Assembly (NCBI RefSeq): GCF_036378875.1
Contig: NZ_DASUVO010000011.1
Coordinates: 12,535-76,534, forward strand
DNA length: 64,000 bases
Direction: 5' to 3'
Origin: Actinophytocola sp036378875
Lineage (GTDB): Bacteria > Actinomycetota > Actinomycetes > Mycobacteriales > Pseudonocardiaceae
This document shows, one piece after another, positions 24,561 to 34,700 of the stretch. The notes beneath the pieces were generated by a model. That model was not told where the DNA came from, ran no database searches, and saw only the letters and a program-made list of their open reading frames with translations. Numbering within the stretch: the stretch's first letter is position 1; every line of letters begins with the position of its first letter. Made by a program: the position numbers and the translations under genes.

Positions 24561-25748
24561 CTAGCCGGCCTGCGAGCTGATCAGTGCGTCCACCTGGGTG
24601 GGAGACAGTGCGTGGTCGATGACCATGACCGCGGCGCCGATGATGCCCGCCCGGTCGCCGGTGCGGGACTGCACGATTCGCAGGTCCTGTGTGGCGAGTG
24701 GGAGCGACCGCTTGTAGACGACCTCTCGCACGCCGGCGATCAGGTGCTCGCCCGCCTGCGCGAGGGAACCGCCGATCACGATCACCGACGGGTTGAACAG
24801 CGACACGGCCGCCGCCAGGACCTCGCCGATGTCGCGGCCCGCCTGGCGGACGAGGTGGAGTGCCTCCACTGAGCCGCCGCGGGCCAGCGTCACCACGTCC
24901 CGGCTGGTCGTGGCCGGCAGGCCCTGCTCGGTCAGCTTCGCCGCGATGGCAGCACCGCTGGCCACGGCCTCCAGACAACCCGTGTTGCCGCACCGGCACA
25001 CGATGTCCGCGCCGTGCGGTAGTTGTAGGTGGCCGAGGTCGCCTGCCGCGCCCTGGGCGCCTCGGTGCAGGCGGCCGTGGCTGATCAGGCCGCTGCCGAT
25101 GCCCGTCGCCACCTTGACGAACATCATGTGCTCGGCCATCGGCCACTGCGTGAAGTGCTCGCCGAGCGCCATGATGTTGACGTCGTTGTCGACCATGGCC
25201 ACGACGCCGAGGCGGTCCCGCAGATAACTCTGCACGTCGAAGTTGTCCCAGCCGGGCATGATCGGCGGGTTCACCGGGCGTCCGCTCGAGTGCTCGACCG
25301 GGCCGGGCAGGCCGACGCCGATGCCGATCAGCTCGGCCGGGCTGCGGCCGATGCTGGTGAGCAGTTCGTGGAAGCGGTCGATGGTCCAGCCGAGCACGGT
25401 CTCCGGGCCGAGCGCGACGTCCAGGTCGTCCCGGTTCTCGGCCAGCACCGTACCCGCCAGGTCGGTGACGGCGACGCGGGCGTGGGTAGCGCCCACATCG
25501 GCGGCGAGGGCGACCCGCGCCGACGGGTTGAACGCGAACTGCGCGGGCGGCCGGCCGCCGGTGGACGTGGCCTCGCCGGCCGGGCCGATGAAGTTGGCGC
25601 CGAGCAGCGCGTCGATCCGCTGGGCGATCGTCGACCGGGCGAGCCCGGTGATGGCGGCCAGCTCAGAACGGGTGCGGGGCTGCCCGTCACGCATCAGGCG
25701 TAACAGGGCGCCGGCGCCCGCACCAACGTCGGCTACGTAGCTCACCAC
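24561..25748 (-). CDS. ROK-family transcriptional regulator of the sugar ABC operon
   Basis: A cytoplasmic regulator of about 395 residues. The N-terminal winged helix (LLRLMRDGQPRTRSELAAITG followed by LARSTIAQRIDAL) binds DNA. The remainder is a ROK fold: LAADVGATHARVAVTDLAG for the phosphate loop, GIGVGLPGPV, and the zinc motif CRCGNTGCLEAVASG. It lacks no obvious ROK residue, so sugar binding is likely, as in NagC and XylR-type regulators. The start is one of GTG 25748 or 25745 (AGAAGG upstream); the frame stays open to 26105. It diverges from the ABC importer operon, with an 8-bp-arm inverted repeat between them that is the obvious operator. Confidence 0.92.
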   Translation of the reverse strand: MVSYVADVGAGAGALLRLMRDGQPRTRSELAAITGLARSTIAQRIDALLGANFIGPAGEATSTGGRPPAQFAFNPSARVALAADVGATHARVAVTDLAGTVLAENRDDLDVALGPETVLGWTIDRFHELLTSIGRSPAELIGIGVGLPGPVEHSSGRPVNPPIMPGWDNFDVQSYLRDRLGVVAMVDNDVNIMALGEHFTQWPMAEHMMFVKVATGIGSGLISHGRLHRGAQGAAGDLGHLQLPHGADIVCRCGNTGCLEAVASGAAIAAKLTEQGLPATTSRDVVTLARGGSVEALHLVRQAGRDIGEVLAAAVSLFNPSVIVIGGSLAQAGEHLIAGVREVVYKRSLPLATQDLRIVQSRTGDRAGIIGAAVMVIDHALSPTQVDALISSQAG

Positions 25749-25828
25749 CGGGCCTTCTACCACGTCAACAGTGAAACACACGGGGGTTCTGCCGGATGCC
25801 CAGAACGTACGATGGCAACAACATCGCA

Positions 25829-25854
25829 ACTTTTGATTGTTAAGTGTCAAAAGT
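25829..25854. promoter_or_regulatory. Inverted repeat, candidate ROK operator
   Basis: ACTTTTGA (25829-25836) and TCAAAAGT (25847-25854) are perfect eight-base arms around a ten-base AT-rich spacer. They lie between the ROK gene and the ABC ATPase start at 25872. The site can overlap both promoters. Confidence 0.72.
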
Positions 25855-25871
25855 CGGGTTAGGTTCACGGC

Positions 25872-27374
25872 ATGGCAGTGACGCCGCTCACCGGCACCGT
25901 GTTGCGGATGCGTGACATCCGGAAGTCGTTCCTCGGAGTGCCCGTCCTGCACGGGGTTGACCTGGACCTGCGCGCCGGCGAGGTGCACGCGCTGATGGGG
26001 GAGAACGGCGCGGGCAAGTCCACGCTGATGAAGATCCTTGCCGGGGTCTACCAGGCCGACGGCGGCACCATCGAGCTCGCGGGCGAGTCCGTCGCCTTCG
26101 CCCACCCGCTCCAGGCCCAGCAGGCCGGCGTCTCGACCGTGTTCCAGGAGTTCAACCTGCTACCCGAGCGCACGGTCGCGGAAAACGTGTTCCTCGGGCG
26201 TGAGCCTCGCCGGCGCGGGCTGGTCGACGCCGAGAAGATGAACGCCGACACCGAGGCACTGCTCACCGACCTGGGCCTCGACTGGCTGACGCCGCGACGC
26301 CGGGTGCGCACTCTTTCCGTTGCGGGGCAGCAGATCGTCGAGATCGTGAAGGCGCTGTCGTACGACGCGCGGATCATCTCGATGGACGAGCCGACCGCGG
26401 CACTCGCCGACGAGGAGGTCGAGCTGCTCTACGGGCTCGTCCGCACGCTGCGCGAACGCGGCGTGGCCATCCTCTACGTCTCCCACCGGCTCAAGGAGAT
26501 CTTCGACCTCTCCGACCGGGTCACGATCCTCAAGGACGGTGCGCTCGTCGACACGGTGGCAACCGCGCAGATCACCCCGGACGAGCTGGTCCGCAAGATG
26601 GTCGGCAGGCCGATCACGAGCTTCTTCCCCGACAAGCTGCCCGGCACCGAGGTGGGCGAGGTCCGGCTGCGGATCCGCGGCGGCGGCAACGACCAGCTCG
26701 ACGGCATCGACCTCGACGTGCGGGGCGGTGAGATCACCGCGCTCGCGGGGCTGCAGGGCAGTGGCCGCACGGAGATCGCGCACGCGTTGTTCGGTGTCGC
26801 CCGGTTCACCAGGGGCACGGTCGAGCTGGACGGCAAGCCGGTACGGCTGCGCTCGGCACGCCAGGCGGTGAAGGCCGGGCTCGCGCTCGTGACAGAGGAC
26901 CGCAAGGCGGAAGGGTTGGTGCTCAACCAGTCCGTGGCCGCGAACGCCCGGCTCGTGCTCGACGCGGTGCTGCCCGGACAGGCCGGCCGGGGGGCCAAGC
27001 GGATCCCCGGCATCCTCTCGTCGCTGGAGCTGGTGTCCCGAGGACCCGACCAGGAGGTCCGGTTCCTGTCCGGCGGCAACCAGCAGAAGGTCGTGCTGGC
27101 GAAGTGGCTCGCCACCGATCCGGCCGTGATCGTGCTCGACGAACCGACGCGCGGTATCGACGTCGGCGCGAAACAGAAGGTGTACACGCTGATGCGGGAG
27201 CTGTGCGAGCGCGGCGTGGCGATCCTGATGATCTCCTCCGAGCTTCAGGAGGTCATCGGCATGGCCGACCGCGTCGTCGTGCTCAGAGATGGCCGTATAG
27301 CGGGAGAACTGCCCTCGGGGTCCGATGAGGAGAGTGTGATGGCGGTCGCGACCGGGCAGGTGGAGACGGCATGA
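25872..27374 (+). CDS. Sugar ABC transporter ATP-binding protein (RbsA/MglA type, two ATPase domains)
   Basis: A 500-residue ATPase that powers sugar import. It contains two ABC modules, as in ribose and galactose systems. Module 1 has Walker A GENGAGKSTLMKIL and Walker B IISMDEPTAAL with a weak signature (LSVAGQQIVEI). Module 2 has a degenerate P-loop (LQGSGRTEIAHAL), the good signature LSGGNQQKVVLAKWL and Walker B VIVLDEPTRGIDVGAK. This asymmetry is normal for the carbohydrate-uptake-2 group. It is the first gene of an operon with two permeases, a binding protein and an epimerase-like gene. It is likely controlled by the divergent ROK repressor. Confidence 0.96.
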   Translation: MAVTPLTGTVLRMRDIRKSFLGVPVLHGVDLDLRAGEVHALMGENGAGKSTLMKILAGVYQADGGTIELAGESVAFAHPLQAQQAGVSTVFQEFNLLPERTVAENVFLGREPRRRGLVDAEKMNADTEALLTDLGLDWLTPRRRVRTLSVAGQQIVEIVKALSYDARIISMDEPTAALADEEVELLYGLVRTLRERGVAILYVSHRLKEIFDLSDRVTILKDGALVDTVATAQITPDELVRKMVGRPITSFFPDKLPGTEVGEVRLRIRGGGNDQLDGIDLDVRGGEITALAGLQGSGRTEIAHALFGVARFTRGTVELDGKPVRLRSARQAVKAGLALVTEDRKAEGLVLNQSVAANARLVLDAVLPGQAGRGAKRIPGILSSLELVSRGPDQEVRFLSGGNQQKVVLAKWLATDPAVIVLDEPTRGIDVGAKQKVYTLMRELCERGVAILMISSELQEVIGMADRVVVLRDGRIAGELPSGSDEESVMAVATGQVETA

Positions 27375-27423
27375 GCGGCGCCTGCGGAGCGTTCCGGTGC
27401 CACGGAGCGGGCGAGGAGGCGGC

Positions 27424-28488
27424 ATGACGACCATTATCAAGCCCCGGCTCATGGCGCGGCTGGGTAGTACCGAGCTGGTCTACCTGGCCCTGGTCGGGAT
27501 ACTTCTGATCGGCGCGGTGCTCGTCGCCACCAAGGGCGGGAACCTGTTCGCCACGGCCAATCTCGTCGACATGCTGACCCGCTCCAGCCTGCTCGGGTTC
27601 GTCGCGTTAGGACAGACGTTCGTCATCCTGTGCGGCTCGCTCGATCTCTCCGTCGGCTACACGATGGCGCTGTGCAGCCTCATCGGGGCGACGACGATGG
27701 CCGGCGACCCGGCGAAGGTGCCGCTCGGCATCGCGGCCGTGCTCGTGGTGGCCGCCGGGATCGGGTTGGTCAACGGGCTGGCCGTGTCCGTGCTGAAGGT
27801 CAACCCGTTCATCGCGACCCTCGGCGTCGGCCTGATCATCAAGGGCTACCTGGACACCAACTACCAGGGACCTGCCGGTGACGTGCCCGCGTCGTTCCAG
27901 CAGTTCGGCTACACCCGCATCGGGTTCGTGCCGCTGTCGACGGCGGTGATGCTGATCGCGGTCGTGCTCGGCATCCTGTACCTGCGCAAGAGCCGCACCG
28001 GCTACCACATGTTCGCGGTCGGCGGCAGCAAGGACGTGGCGCGGCTGTCCGGGATCCGCACCGGGCGCGTGATCGTCACCGCCCACGTGCTGTGCTCGGT
28101 CGCCGCCGGCGTGGCCGGGCTGCTGATCGCGGCGCGGTTCGGCACCGGCAGCGCGCTGGTCTACAGCTCCGGCTACGACCTCGACTCGATCGCGGCGGTC
28201 GTGCTCGGCGGCACCCTGCTGATGGGTGGCCGCGGCGGCGCCGCGGGCACGCTCGGCGGGGTCCTGATCCTCGCGGTGCTCGACACGGTGTTCAACCTGC
28301 TGCAGGTGGACCCGTTCTTCAAGGACGTGCTGCGCGGCGTGGTGATCATCGCCGCGGTCGCGATCTACGCCCGCCGCCAGATCGACCGCAAGGCAAGCCG
28401 TCCGCGCTTCGGCGGAAACGGCGGCGCACCACCAGAACCGGCGCCAACCCCTGATCCGGCCCCGGCAACGCAGGGAGCGACACGATGA
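27424..28488 (+). CDS. Sugar ABC transporter permease (RbsC type), first copy
   Basis: A membrane permease of 354 residues with about ten spans. It has the family's GQTFVILCGSLDLSVGYTMAL segment (GG.DLSVG-type motif) and LNVNPFIATLGV-like region (VLKVNPFIATLGVGLIIKG). The C-terminal tail is long and proline-rich (PPEPAPTPDPAPATQGA). The ATG at 27424 has GGAGGCGG upstream. It pairs with a second permease 142 bases downstream; together they would form the heterodimeric channel for the ATPase above. Confidence 0.94.
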   Translation: MTTIIKPRLMARLGSTELVYLALVGILLIGAVLVATKGGNLFATANLVDMLTRSSLLGFVALGQTFVILCGSLDLSVGYTMALCSLIGATTMAGDPAKVPLGIAAVLVVAAGIGLVNGLAVSVLKVNPFIATLGVGLIIKGYLDTNYQGPAGDVPASFQQFGYTRIGFVPLSTAVMLIAVVLGILYLRKSRTGYHMFAVGGSKDVARLSGIRTGRVIVTAHVLCSVAAGVAGLLIAARFGTGSALVYSSGYDLDSIAAVVLGGTLLMGGRGGAAGTLGGVLILAVLDTVFNLLQVDPFFKDVLRGVVIIAAVAIYARRQIDRKASRPRFGGNGGAPPEPAPTPDPAPATQGATR

Positions 28489-28506
28489 TCTCGCGCGCGC
28501 GTTACC

Positions 28507-28562
28507 CAGCCCCCACCCGTTCCCGGGGGCGTCCCGCCGTGCCAGTCTACCGGTGGGGGCTG
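28507..28562 (+). repeat. Intra-operon hairpin between the two permease genes
   Basis: CAGCCCCCACC (28507-28517) pairs perfectly with GGTGGGGGCTG (28552-28562) around a GC-rich loop with its own weaker pairing. It sits in the 142-base gap between the permease genes and may protect the mRNA or reduce read-through. Confidence 0.5.
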
Positions 28563-28588
28563 ACATTCCCCGGTTGTTACTGGCCGGT

Positions 28589-28615
28589 TGTGGACAACTG
28601 CGTTGCTGTGGACAA
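28589..28615 (-). other. Two DnaA-box-like nonamers
   Basis: TGTGGACAA occurs at 28589-28597 and 28607-28615. On the minus strand this is TTGTCCACA, the actinobacterial DnaA box form. Two boxes 18 bases apart in a gap may be chance, because TTGTGGAC is common in this genome. Confidence 0.25.
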
Positions 28616-28630
28616 CTCGGGGGTGGGTCG

Positions 28631-29629
28631 ATGACCGCCACCGCTACCCGTGCCTCCAGCGCGCGGGACACGCTCGGGCGGCTGTTCGGCGGCGGCAGCG
28701 CCACCGTTTTCGCTCTGCTCTTCGTGGTTTTCGCCGTCATCTTCTTCCTCAACCCGAGCTTCTTCGAGCCGCCGTCGCTCATGGCGTTCCTCAAGAAGGC
28801 CGCGCCGCTCGTCGTGCTCGCCGTGGGGCAGTACCTCGTGATCGTGTGCGGGGAGATGGACCTGTCGGTCGGCTCGCTCGTCGGTGCTCAGGTGGCGATC
28901 GCTGCCGGTCTGATCGACGGCGAGGAGAGCCGGACGTTGCCGGTGATGCTGGTGATGATCGCGTTCGGCGTGCTCGTCGGGTTGGTCAACGGGCTCGTCG
29001 TGACCCTCCTCAAAGTCCACTCGCTGATCACGACGCTCGGCATGATGCTCGTGCTGTTCGGCGCGATCCGGTTGTGGACCGGCGGCGCGCCGACGGGTGC
29101 GCTCTCCGATGGTTTCCGGCAGGTCGGTCGCGAGGGGATCGACCTGCCGGTGGTGCGACAGCTGCCGTGGGCGGTGCTGGTGGCGGTCGCGGTCGTCGTG
29201 GTGGTGGCCGTGCTGATGCGGCGCCCCTACGGTCGCACGCTCGTCGCGACCGGCGACAACGACAAGGCGGCGGCGTTCGCCGGCGTCCGTGTCTGGCAGG
29301 TGCGGACGGTCGCGTTCGTGCTGTCGAGTGTGCTGGCCACCGTCGCCGCCGTGCTCATCGGCGGCTACGCGGGGGTCGACGCACAGGTCGGCAACGGCCT
29401 GGAGTTCACCGCGATCACCGCGGTGGTCCTCGGTGGTGTGGTGCTCGGTGGCGGCCGGGGCACGGTCCTGGCCGCGATGGCCGGCGCACTCACCGTCGAG
29501 GCCCTTTTCACCCTGTTCAACCAGCTCCGGCTGGAAGCCACCTGGCGGCCGACCGTGCAGGGACTGATCATCATCGCGGCCGTCGCCTACGCCGCCCGCG
29601 AACGAGCAACTTCGACCCCCAAGCTCTAG
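28631..29629 (+). CDS. Sugar ABC transporter permease (RbsC type), second copy
   Basis: A membrane permease of 332 residues. The binding-site region reads GQYLVIVCGEMDLSVGSLVGA, and a second conserved block is VNGLVVTLLKVHSLITTLGMM. It is clearly related to the first permease but different in sequence and without its proline tail. Two different permeases are typical of heterodimeric sugar importers. The ATG at 28631 follows GGGGGTGG. It ends 14 bases before the binding-protein gene. Confidence 0.94.
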   Translation: MTATATRASSARDTLGRLFGGGSATVFALLFVVFAVIFFLNPSFFEPPSLMAFLKKAAPLVVLAVGQYLVIVCGEMDLSVGSLVGAQVAIAAGLIDGEESRTLPVMLVMIAFGVLVGLVNGLVVTLLKVHSLITTLGMMLVLFGAIRLWTGGAPTGALSDGFRQVGREGIDLPVVRQLPWAVLVAVAVVVVVAVLMRRPYGRTLVATGDNDKAAAFAGVRVWQVRTVAFVLSSVLATVAAVLIGGYAGVDAQVGNGLEFTAITAVVLGGVVLGGGRGTVLAAMAGALTVEALFTLFNQLRLEATWRPTVQGLIIIAAVAYAARERATSTPKL

Positions 29630-29643
29630 GAGGAGAGAAACCG

Positions 29644-30837
29644 ATGCGGAGAACTTTGGTCGCGGGGATCGCCGCCGCGGCGCTCACGCTGACCGCCTGC
29701 GCCACCGACACCCCGACCGAGTCGGCACCCGGCGGCGAGCAGCCGGAACAGGAGCAGTCGCAGGAAGGCGAGTGGTTCGACCAAGCCGTCTACGACAAGC
29801 AGCTCGCCCAGCGCGACGCCACCCCGGAGGGTCCCGCCGACCAGCCGTGGTTGCAGGCCATCGAACCCCAGATGGTCGACACCGCCCAGTACAAACAGGA
29901 CGGCAAGACCCTCTGCTTCTCCAACGCGTCGATCAGCAACCCGTGGCGCGTCACCGGCTGGATCACCATGCAGCAGCAGGTGGACGTCCTCAAGCAGGCC
30001 GGTGAGATCGGCGAGTTCCGGGTCTCCGACGCCGCGGACGACGACAACAAGCAGATCTCCGACATCCAGGCCTTTGTGGACGCGGGCGACTGCAACGCGA
30101 TCATCATCTCCCCGTCCACGACCGCGACGCTGACCCCGGCCGTCGAGACGGCGTGCAAGAGCGGCGTGCCGGTCATCGTGTTCGACCGTGGTGTCGAGAC
30201 CGACTGCATGGTCACGTTCATCCACCCGATCGGCGGCTACGCCTACGGCGCGGACGCGGCCGAGTTCCTTGTGGACAAGCTGGAGCCGGGCTCGAAGGTG
30301 CTGGCACTGCGCATCCTGCCGGGTGTCGACGTGCTGGAGCACCGCTGGGCCGCAGCACAGCAGATCTTCGGCGACAGCGAGCTGGAAGTCCTCGGTGACG
30401 AGTTCACCGGCGGTGACGGCGCGAAGATCAAGGACATCGTCACCCAGTACCTGCAGCGCGGTGACGTCGACGGCATCTGGATGGACGCCGGTGACGGCGC
30501 GGTCGCGGCCATCGAGGCGTTCGAGGACGCCGGCAAGGACTACCCGGTGATGGCCGGAGAGGACGAGCTCTCCTTCATGCGCAAGTGGAAGGACACCGGG
30601 ATGACCGCGATCGCGCCGGTGTACTCGAACTTCCAGTGGCGCACGCCGATCCTCGCCGCGGTGAAGATCTGGAAGGGCGAGCAGGTGGCGAAGGAGTGGG
30701 TGCTGCCGCAGGAGCCGATCACCGACGCCGACCGCGACGAGTATCTCGACCGCAACAAGGACATGCCGAGCCTGCACTACGCCAAGTTCGGCGGCGAGGA
30801 CCTGCCCGGCTTCCCGACCGCCTGGAAGGACCGCTGA
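29644..30837 (+). CDS. Sugar-binding lipoprotein of the ABC transporter
   Basis: An extracellular substrate-binding protein of 397 residues, lipidated at Cys (lipobox LTAC, residue about 20). After an acidic linker it has the type I periplasmic binding fold: LCFSNASISNPWRVTGWITM, VSDAADDDNKQISDIQAFVDAG, IIISPSTTATLTPAVE, and VIVFDRGVETDCMVTFI. This is the ribose/galactose-like group that delivers sugar to the two permeases. The linker between lipid and domain is Glu/Gln-rich (EQPEQEQSQEGEW). A perfect ribosome site (AGGAGGAG) precedes the ATG. The sugar cannot be told from sequence. Confidence 0.94.
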   Translation: MRRTLVAGIAAAALTLTACATDTPTESAPGGEQPEQEQSQEGEWFDQAVYDKQLAQRDATPEGPADQPWLQAIEPQMVDTAQYKQDGKTLCFSNASISNPWRVTGWITMQQQVDVLKQAGEIGEFRVSDAADDDNKQISDIQAFVDAGDCNAIIISPSTTATLTPAVETACKSGVPVIVFDRGVETDCMVTFIHPIGGYAYGADAAEFLVDKLEPGSKVLALRILPGVDVLEHRWAAAQQIFGDSELEVLGDEFTGGDGAKIKDIVTQYLQRGDVDGIWMDAGDGAVAAIEAFEDAGKDYPVMAGEDELSFMRKWKDTGMTAIAPVYSNFQWRTPILAAVKIWKGEQVAKEWVLPQEPITDADRDEYLDRNKDMPSLHYAKFGGEDLPGFPTAWKDR

Positions 30838-30838
30838 G

Positions 30839-31690
30839 TTGAGACGTACCCTCGGCGTCAACACCTGGGTGTGGACGTCCCCGCTCACGAATGCCTCGCT
30901 CGCGGAGTTGGCGCCGAGGATTGCCGGCTGGGGGTTCGACGTGGTCGAGCTCCCGGTCGAGAACCCGGGTGACTGGGACCCGGCACGAGCCGCGACGCTG
31001 CTGGCCGACCTCGGGCTGGCCGCCAGCGTCGTGCTCGTGATGGGCGCCGGTCGGGAGCTGGTGGCGGCCGACGCCACCACCGTCCTGTCCACACAGGACT
31101 ACCTGCGCCACGTGGTCGACGTGGCGGCGGCGGTCGGCTCCCCGGCGATCGCCGGTCCCGCGTACGCGTCGGTCGGCCGCACCTGGCGGATGTCGCCCGA
31201 CGAGAGGAAAACCCGGTACGCGGAGCTTCGGGACGGGCTCGTGCCGGTGGTCGAGCACGCGGCCTCGGCCGGCGTGCGCGTGGCCGTTGAACCGTTGAAC
31301 CGCTACGAGACCAGCCTGATCAACACCGTCGACCAGGCACTCGAGGCGCTCGACGGCCTGCCGGACACCTGCGGGATCGCGCTGGACATCTACCACATGA
31401 ACATCGAGGAGACCGACCTGCCAGCGGCCGTCCGTCGTGCGGGCGGCCGCATCGCGCACGTCCAGGTATGCGCCAACGACCGAGGCGCGCCGGGCACGGA
31501 TCACCTTGACTGGCAGGGCTTCCTCGCGGCGTTGGACGACGCCGGCTATCAGGGCCCGCTCGTGATCGAGTCGTTCACCGCCGAGAACGCGACCATCGCG
31601 ACCGCCGCATCCGTGTGGCGGCCGCTCGCCCCGACACAGGACCACATCGCCACGGACGGCTTGGCGTTCCTGAGGAAGGTGATGCCGTAA
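30839..31690 (+). CDS. Sugar phosphate isomerase/epimerase-like TIM-barrel protein (ketose 3-epimerase type)
   Basis: A cytoplasmic TIM-barrel protein of 283 residues, the length of D-tagatose/D-psicose 3-epimerases. Metal- and substrate-binding residues can be seen in order: Glu in VAVEPLNRYETS, Asp in IALDIYHMNIEE, His in HVQVCANDRG and Glu in LVIESFTAE. These match the Glu-Asp-His-Glu set of the ketose 3-epimerases. The same fold also occurs in proteins that act on 3-keto-glycosides. The TTG start at 30839 lies one base after the stop of the binding protein gene. Operon position suggests it processes the imported sugar. The real reaction is unproven. Confidence 0.85.
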   Translation: MRRTLGVNTWVWTSPLTNASLAELAPRIAGWGFDVVELPVENPGDWDPARAATLLADLGLAASVVLVMGAGRELVAADATTVLSTQDYLRHVVDVAAAVGSPAIAGPAYASVGRTWRMSPDERKTRYAELRDGLVPVVEHAASAGVRVAVEPLNRYETSLINTVDQALEALDGLPDTCGIALDIYHMNIEETDLPAAVRRAGGRIAHVQVCANDRGAPGTDHLDWQGFLAALDDAGYQGPLVIESFTAENATIATAASVWRPLAPTQDHIATDGLAFLRKVMP

Positions 31691-31775
31691 CCCCCTGCAC
31701 CACCCCATCGGCGCCGGCACGCCGCACGGGTCATGACATCCACGTAGTTCCTCAGTGGAGAGGCACCACTTTCTC

Positions 31776-34700
31776 ATGAACCTACGCAGATCGCTGGCCG
31801 TTGTGACCGCCGGCGCCGTGGGGCTTTCGATGCTCGGCGGCGCGCCGGCCACGGCCCATCCGGGCGACCACGGCGAAGCGCACGTCCTGATCTTCACCAA
31901 GACCACCCAGTTCCGGCACACGGAGGCCATCGAGCAGGGCGTGCCCGTGCTCCGGGCCTCGTTCGAGGAAGCCGGCATCACCTCCGAGCACACAGAGGAC
32001 TCCTCGGTCTTCAACGACGAGGCACTGTCCCACTTCGACGCGCTCGTGATGTTCCAGGCGTCCGGCGATCCGTGGAACGCCGCGGAGAAGGCCGCACTCG
32101 AACGCTACACGCAACGCGGCGGCGGCATCGTCGCAATCCACAACGCGACCGACATGCGTGGCAACTACGCCTGGTGGGACAACATGATCGGCGCGCTGAT
32201 GCCCGGTCACGCCGCCACCGGCTCAAGCCCCGGCCTCCCCGGCACCGTCCGGGTCGAGGACCGCACGCACCCGTCGACCAAGCACCTGCCGCAGCGCTGG
32301 AACCGCGCCGACGAGTGGTACAACTTCTCGGCCAACGTGCGCGGCTCGGCCCACGTGCTGGCCACAATGGACGAAACCACGTACGACCCGGGCGGCAACG
32401 CCATGGGCTACGACCATCCGATCTCGTGGTGCAAACCGTACGACGGCGGCCGTGCGTGGATGACCGGCATGGGGCACTTCGGCGCGCACTACACCCAGGA
32501 GACGGGGCTCGTCGAGCACATCCTCGGGGGCGTGAAGTGGGCCGCCGGCATGGAGGCCGGCGACTGCGGCGGCACGAAGTGGGACCAGTTCGAGCGTGTC
32601 CCGCTCGACCAGAACACCAGTGCGCCGTATGCGATCGACGTCGCCCCCGACGGCCGGGTGTTCTTCACCGAGCTGGTCCGCGGTCAGATCCGGGTGTACG
32701 ACCCGGAGACGCGCACGACCTCGACCGCCGTCACCCTCCCGGTCTACTCGGGTGGTGAGGACGGACTGCTCGGTATCGCGCTCGACCCGAACTTCGCGGA
32801 GAACGGCTGGCTCTACGTCTACCGTTCGCCGGCGAGCACCAACGACACGGACCCGGCGAACTTCTTCAACCGGTTGTCCCGCTTCACCGTCGGCGGGGGC
32901 TCGCAGATCGACCCGGCATCGGAGAAGGTCCTGCTCGAGGTGCCGGCCCGCCGGCTGCCCGACGAGCCGGGCCACACCGGCGGGGGTCTCGACTTCGACC
33001 AGAACGGCAACCTGTACCTCGGCGTCGGCGACGACGTGAACCCGCACTCCGAACCGTCCGGCGGCTACGCTCCACTGTCCGAACGGGACGGAACCTTCCA
33101 CGACTCGCGGGCGACCTCGGCCAACACCAACGACCTGCGCGGCAAGATCCTGCGCATCACACCGCAACCGGACGGCACCTACACGATCCCGTCGGGCAAC
33201 ATGTTCGCGCCGGGCACGGAGAAGACCCGTCCGGAGATCTACGCGATGGGCTTCCGCAACCCGTTCCGGTTCTCGATCGACCCGAAGACCGGTGCGCTCG
33301 GGGTGGCGGACTACGCGCCGGACGCCGGCACTGACAACCCGAACCGAGGACCCGCCGGCATCGTCGAATGGAACCTGGTCGACGAGCCGGGCTTCTACGG
33401 CTTCCCGCTGTGCATGGGGAACAACGAGCCGTTCCGGGACGTCGACTACCGGACGAACCCGGTGACGGTCGGTCCGTACTTCGACTGCGCCAACCCGGTC
33501 AACGACTCGATCCGCAACACCGGGCTGACCCAGCTGCCGCCGGCCAAGCCGGCGAAGATGTGGTACGGCTACCAGCGTTCCTCGGTGCCGGCGGTCATCC
33601 CGCAGGGCGGTGGTCTCGCGCCGATGGGCGGCCCGTTCTACGACTTCGACGAGAACCTGGACTCCGACACGAAGTTCCCGGCGTCCTACGACGGCAAGGC
33701 CTTCTTCTACGAGTGGTCCCGCAACAAGATGTACTCGGTCATCCCCGGCGAGGGTGACCGCGCCGGGACTGTCGAGAAGGTCAACCCGTTCCTGCCGCAG
33801 ACGCAGTTCCTCGCGCCGATCGACTCGAAGTTCGGTTCGGACGGTTCGATGTACGTGCTGGACTGGGGCGGTGGTTTCGGCCGGGACAACCCGGACTCGG
33901 GGCTGTACCGGATCGACTACGTGTCCGGTTCGCGCTCGCCGACCGCGACGGCCACGGCGACCCCGGACTCGGGCCAGGCGCCACTCGAAGCCCGGTTCAA
34001 CGGATCGTCGAGCACGGACCCGGAGAACGAGACGCTCACGTACGCGTGGGACTTCGACGGTGACGGCACGACCGACTCGACCGAGGTCTCGCCGTCGCAC
34101 ACCTACACGGCGAACGGGGTCTACGACGCCCGGCTCACGGTGACCGACCCCGCGGGCAAGACCGGCACCACCACGGTGCCGATCACGGTCGGCAACACCA
34201 GGCCGAACCTGGCCTTCCAGTTGCCGCCCAACGGGGCGTTCTTCGACTTCGGCGACGACATCAGCTGGCAGGTCGACGTCTCCGACGCCGAGGACACCAC
34301 GATTCCCGACGAGTCCGTGGTGATCCAGGCCGCGCTCGGGCATGACGCCCACGCGCACCCCGGGGATCCGCTGCACGGCCGGACCGGCACGGTCACGACA
34401 TCGCTTGGCGGCGGGCATGCCGAGGGCATGAACGTCTTCTACGCGATCGACGGCCGCTACGCCGACAACGGTGGCCCGGGTGGCATTCCGTCGCTCACCG
34501 GCTCCGCGACCACGCTGCTGTTCCCCAAGCAGCGGGAGGGCGAGTTCTTCACCAGGTCCAGCCAGGTGACGGTCGGTCCGTCGCGCGACATGGAGGGCCA
34601 CGGCGACGCGGTCATCGGGCAGAACGGCGCGTGGGCGGCGTACGACCCGGTGAACCTGCACAATGTGGACGCTCTCGTCGTGCGGGCGTCCGCGAACGCG

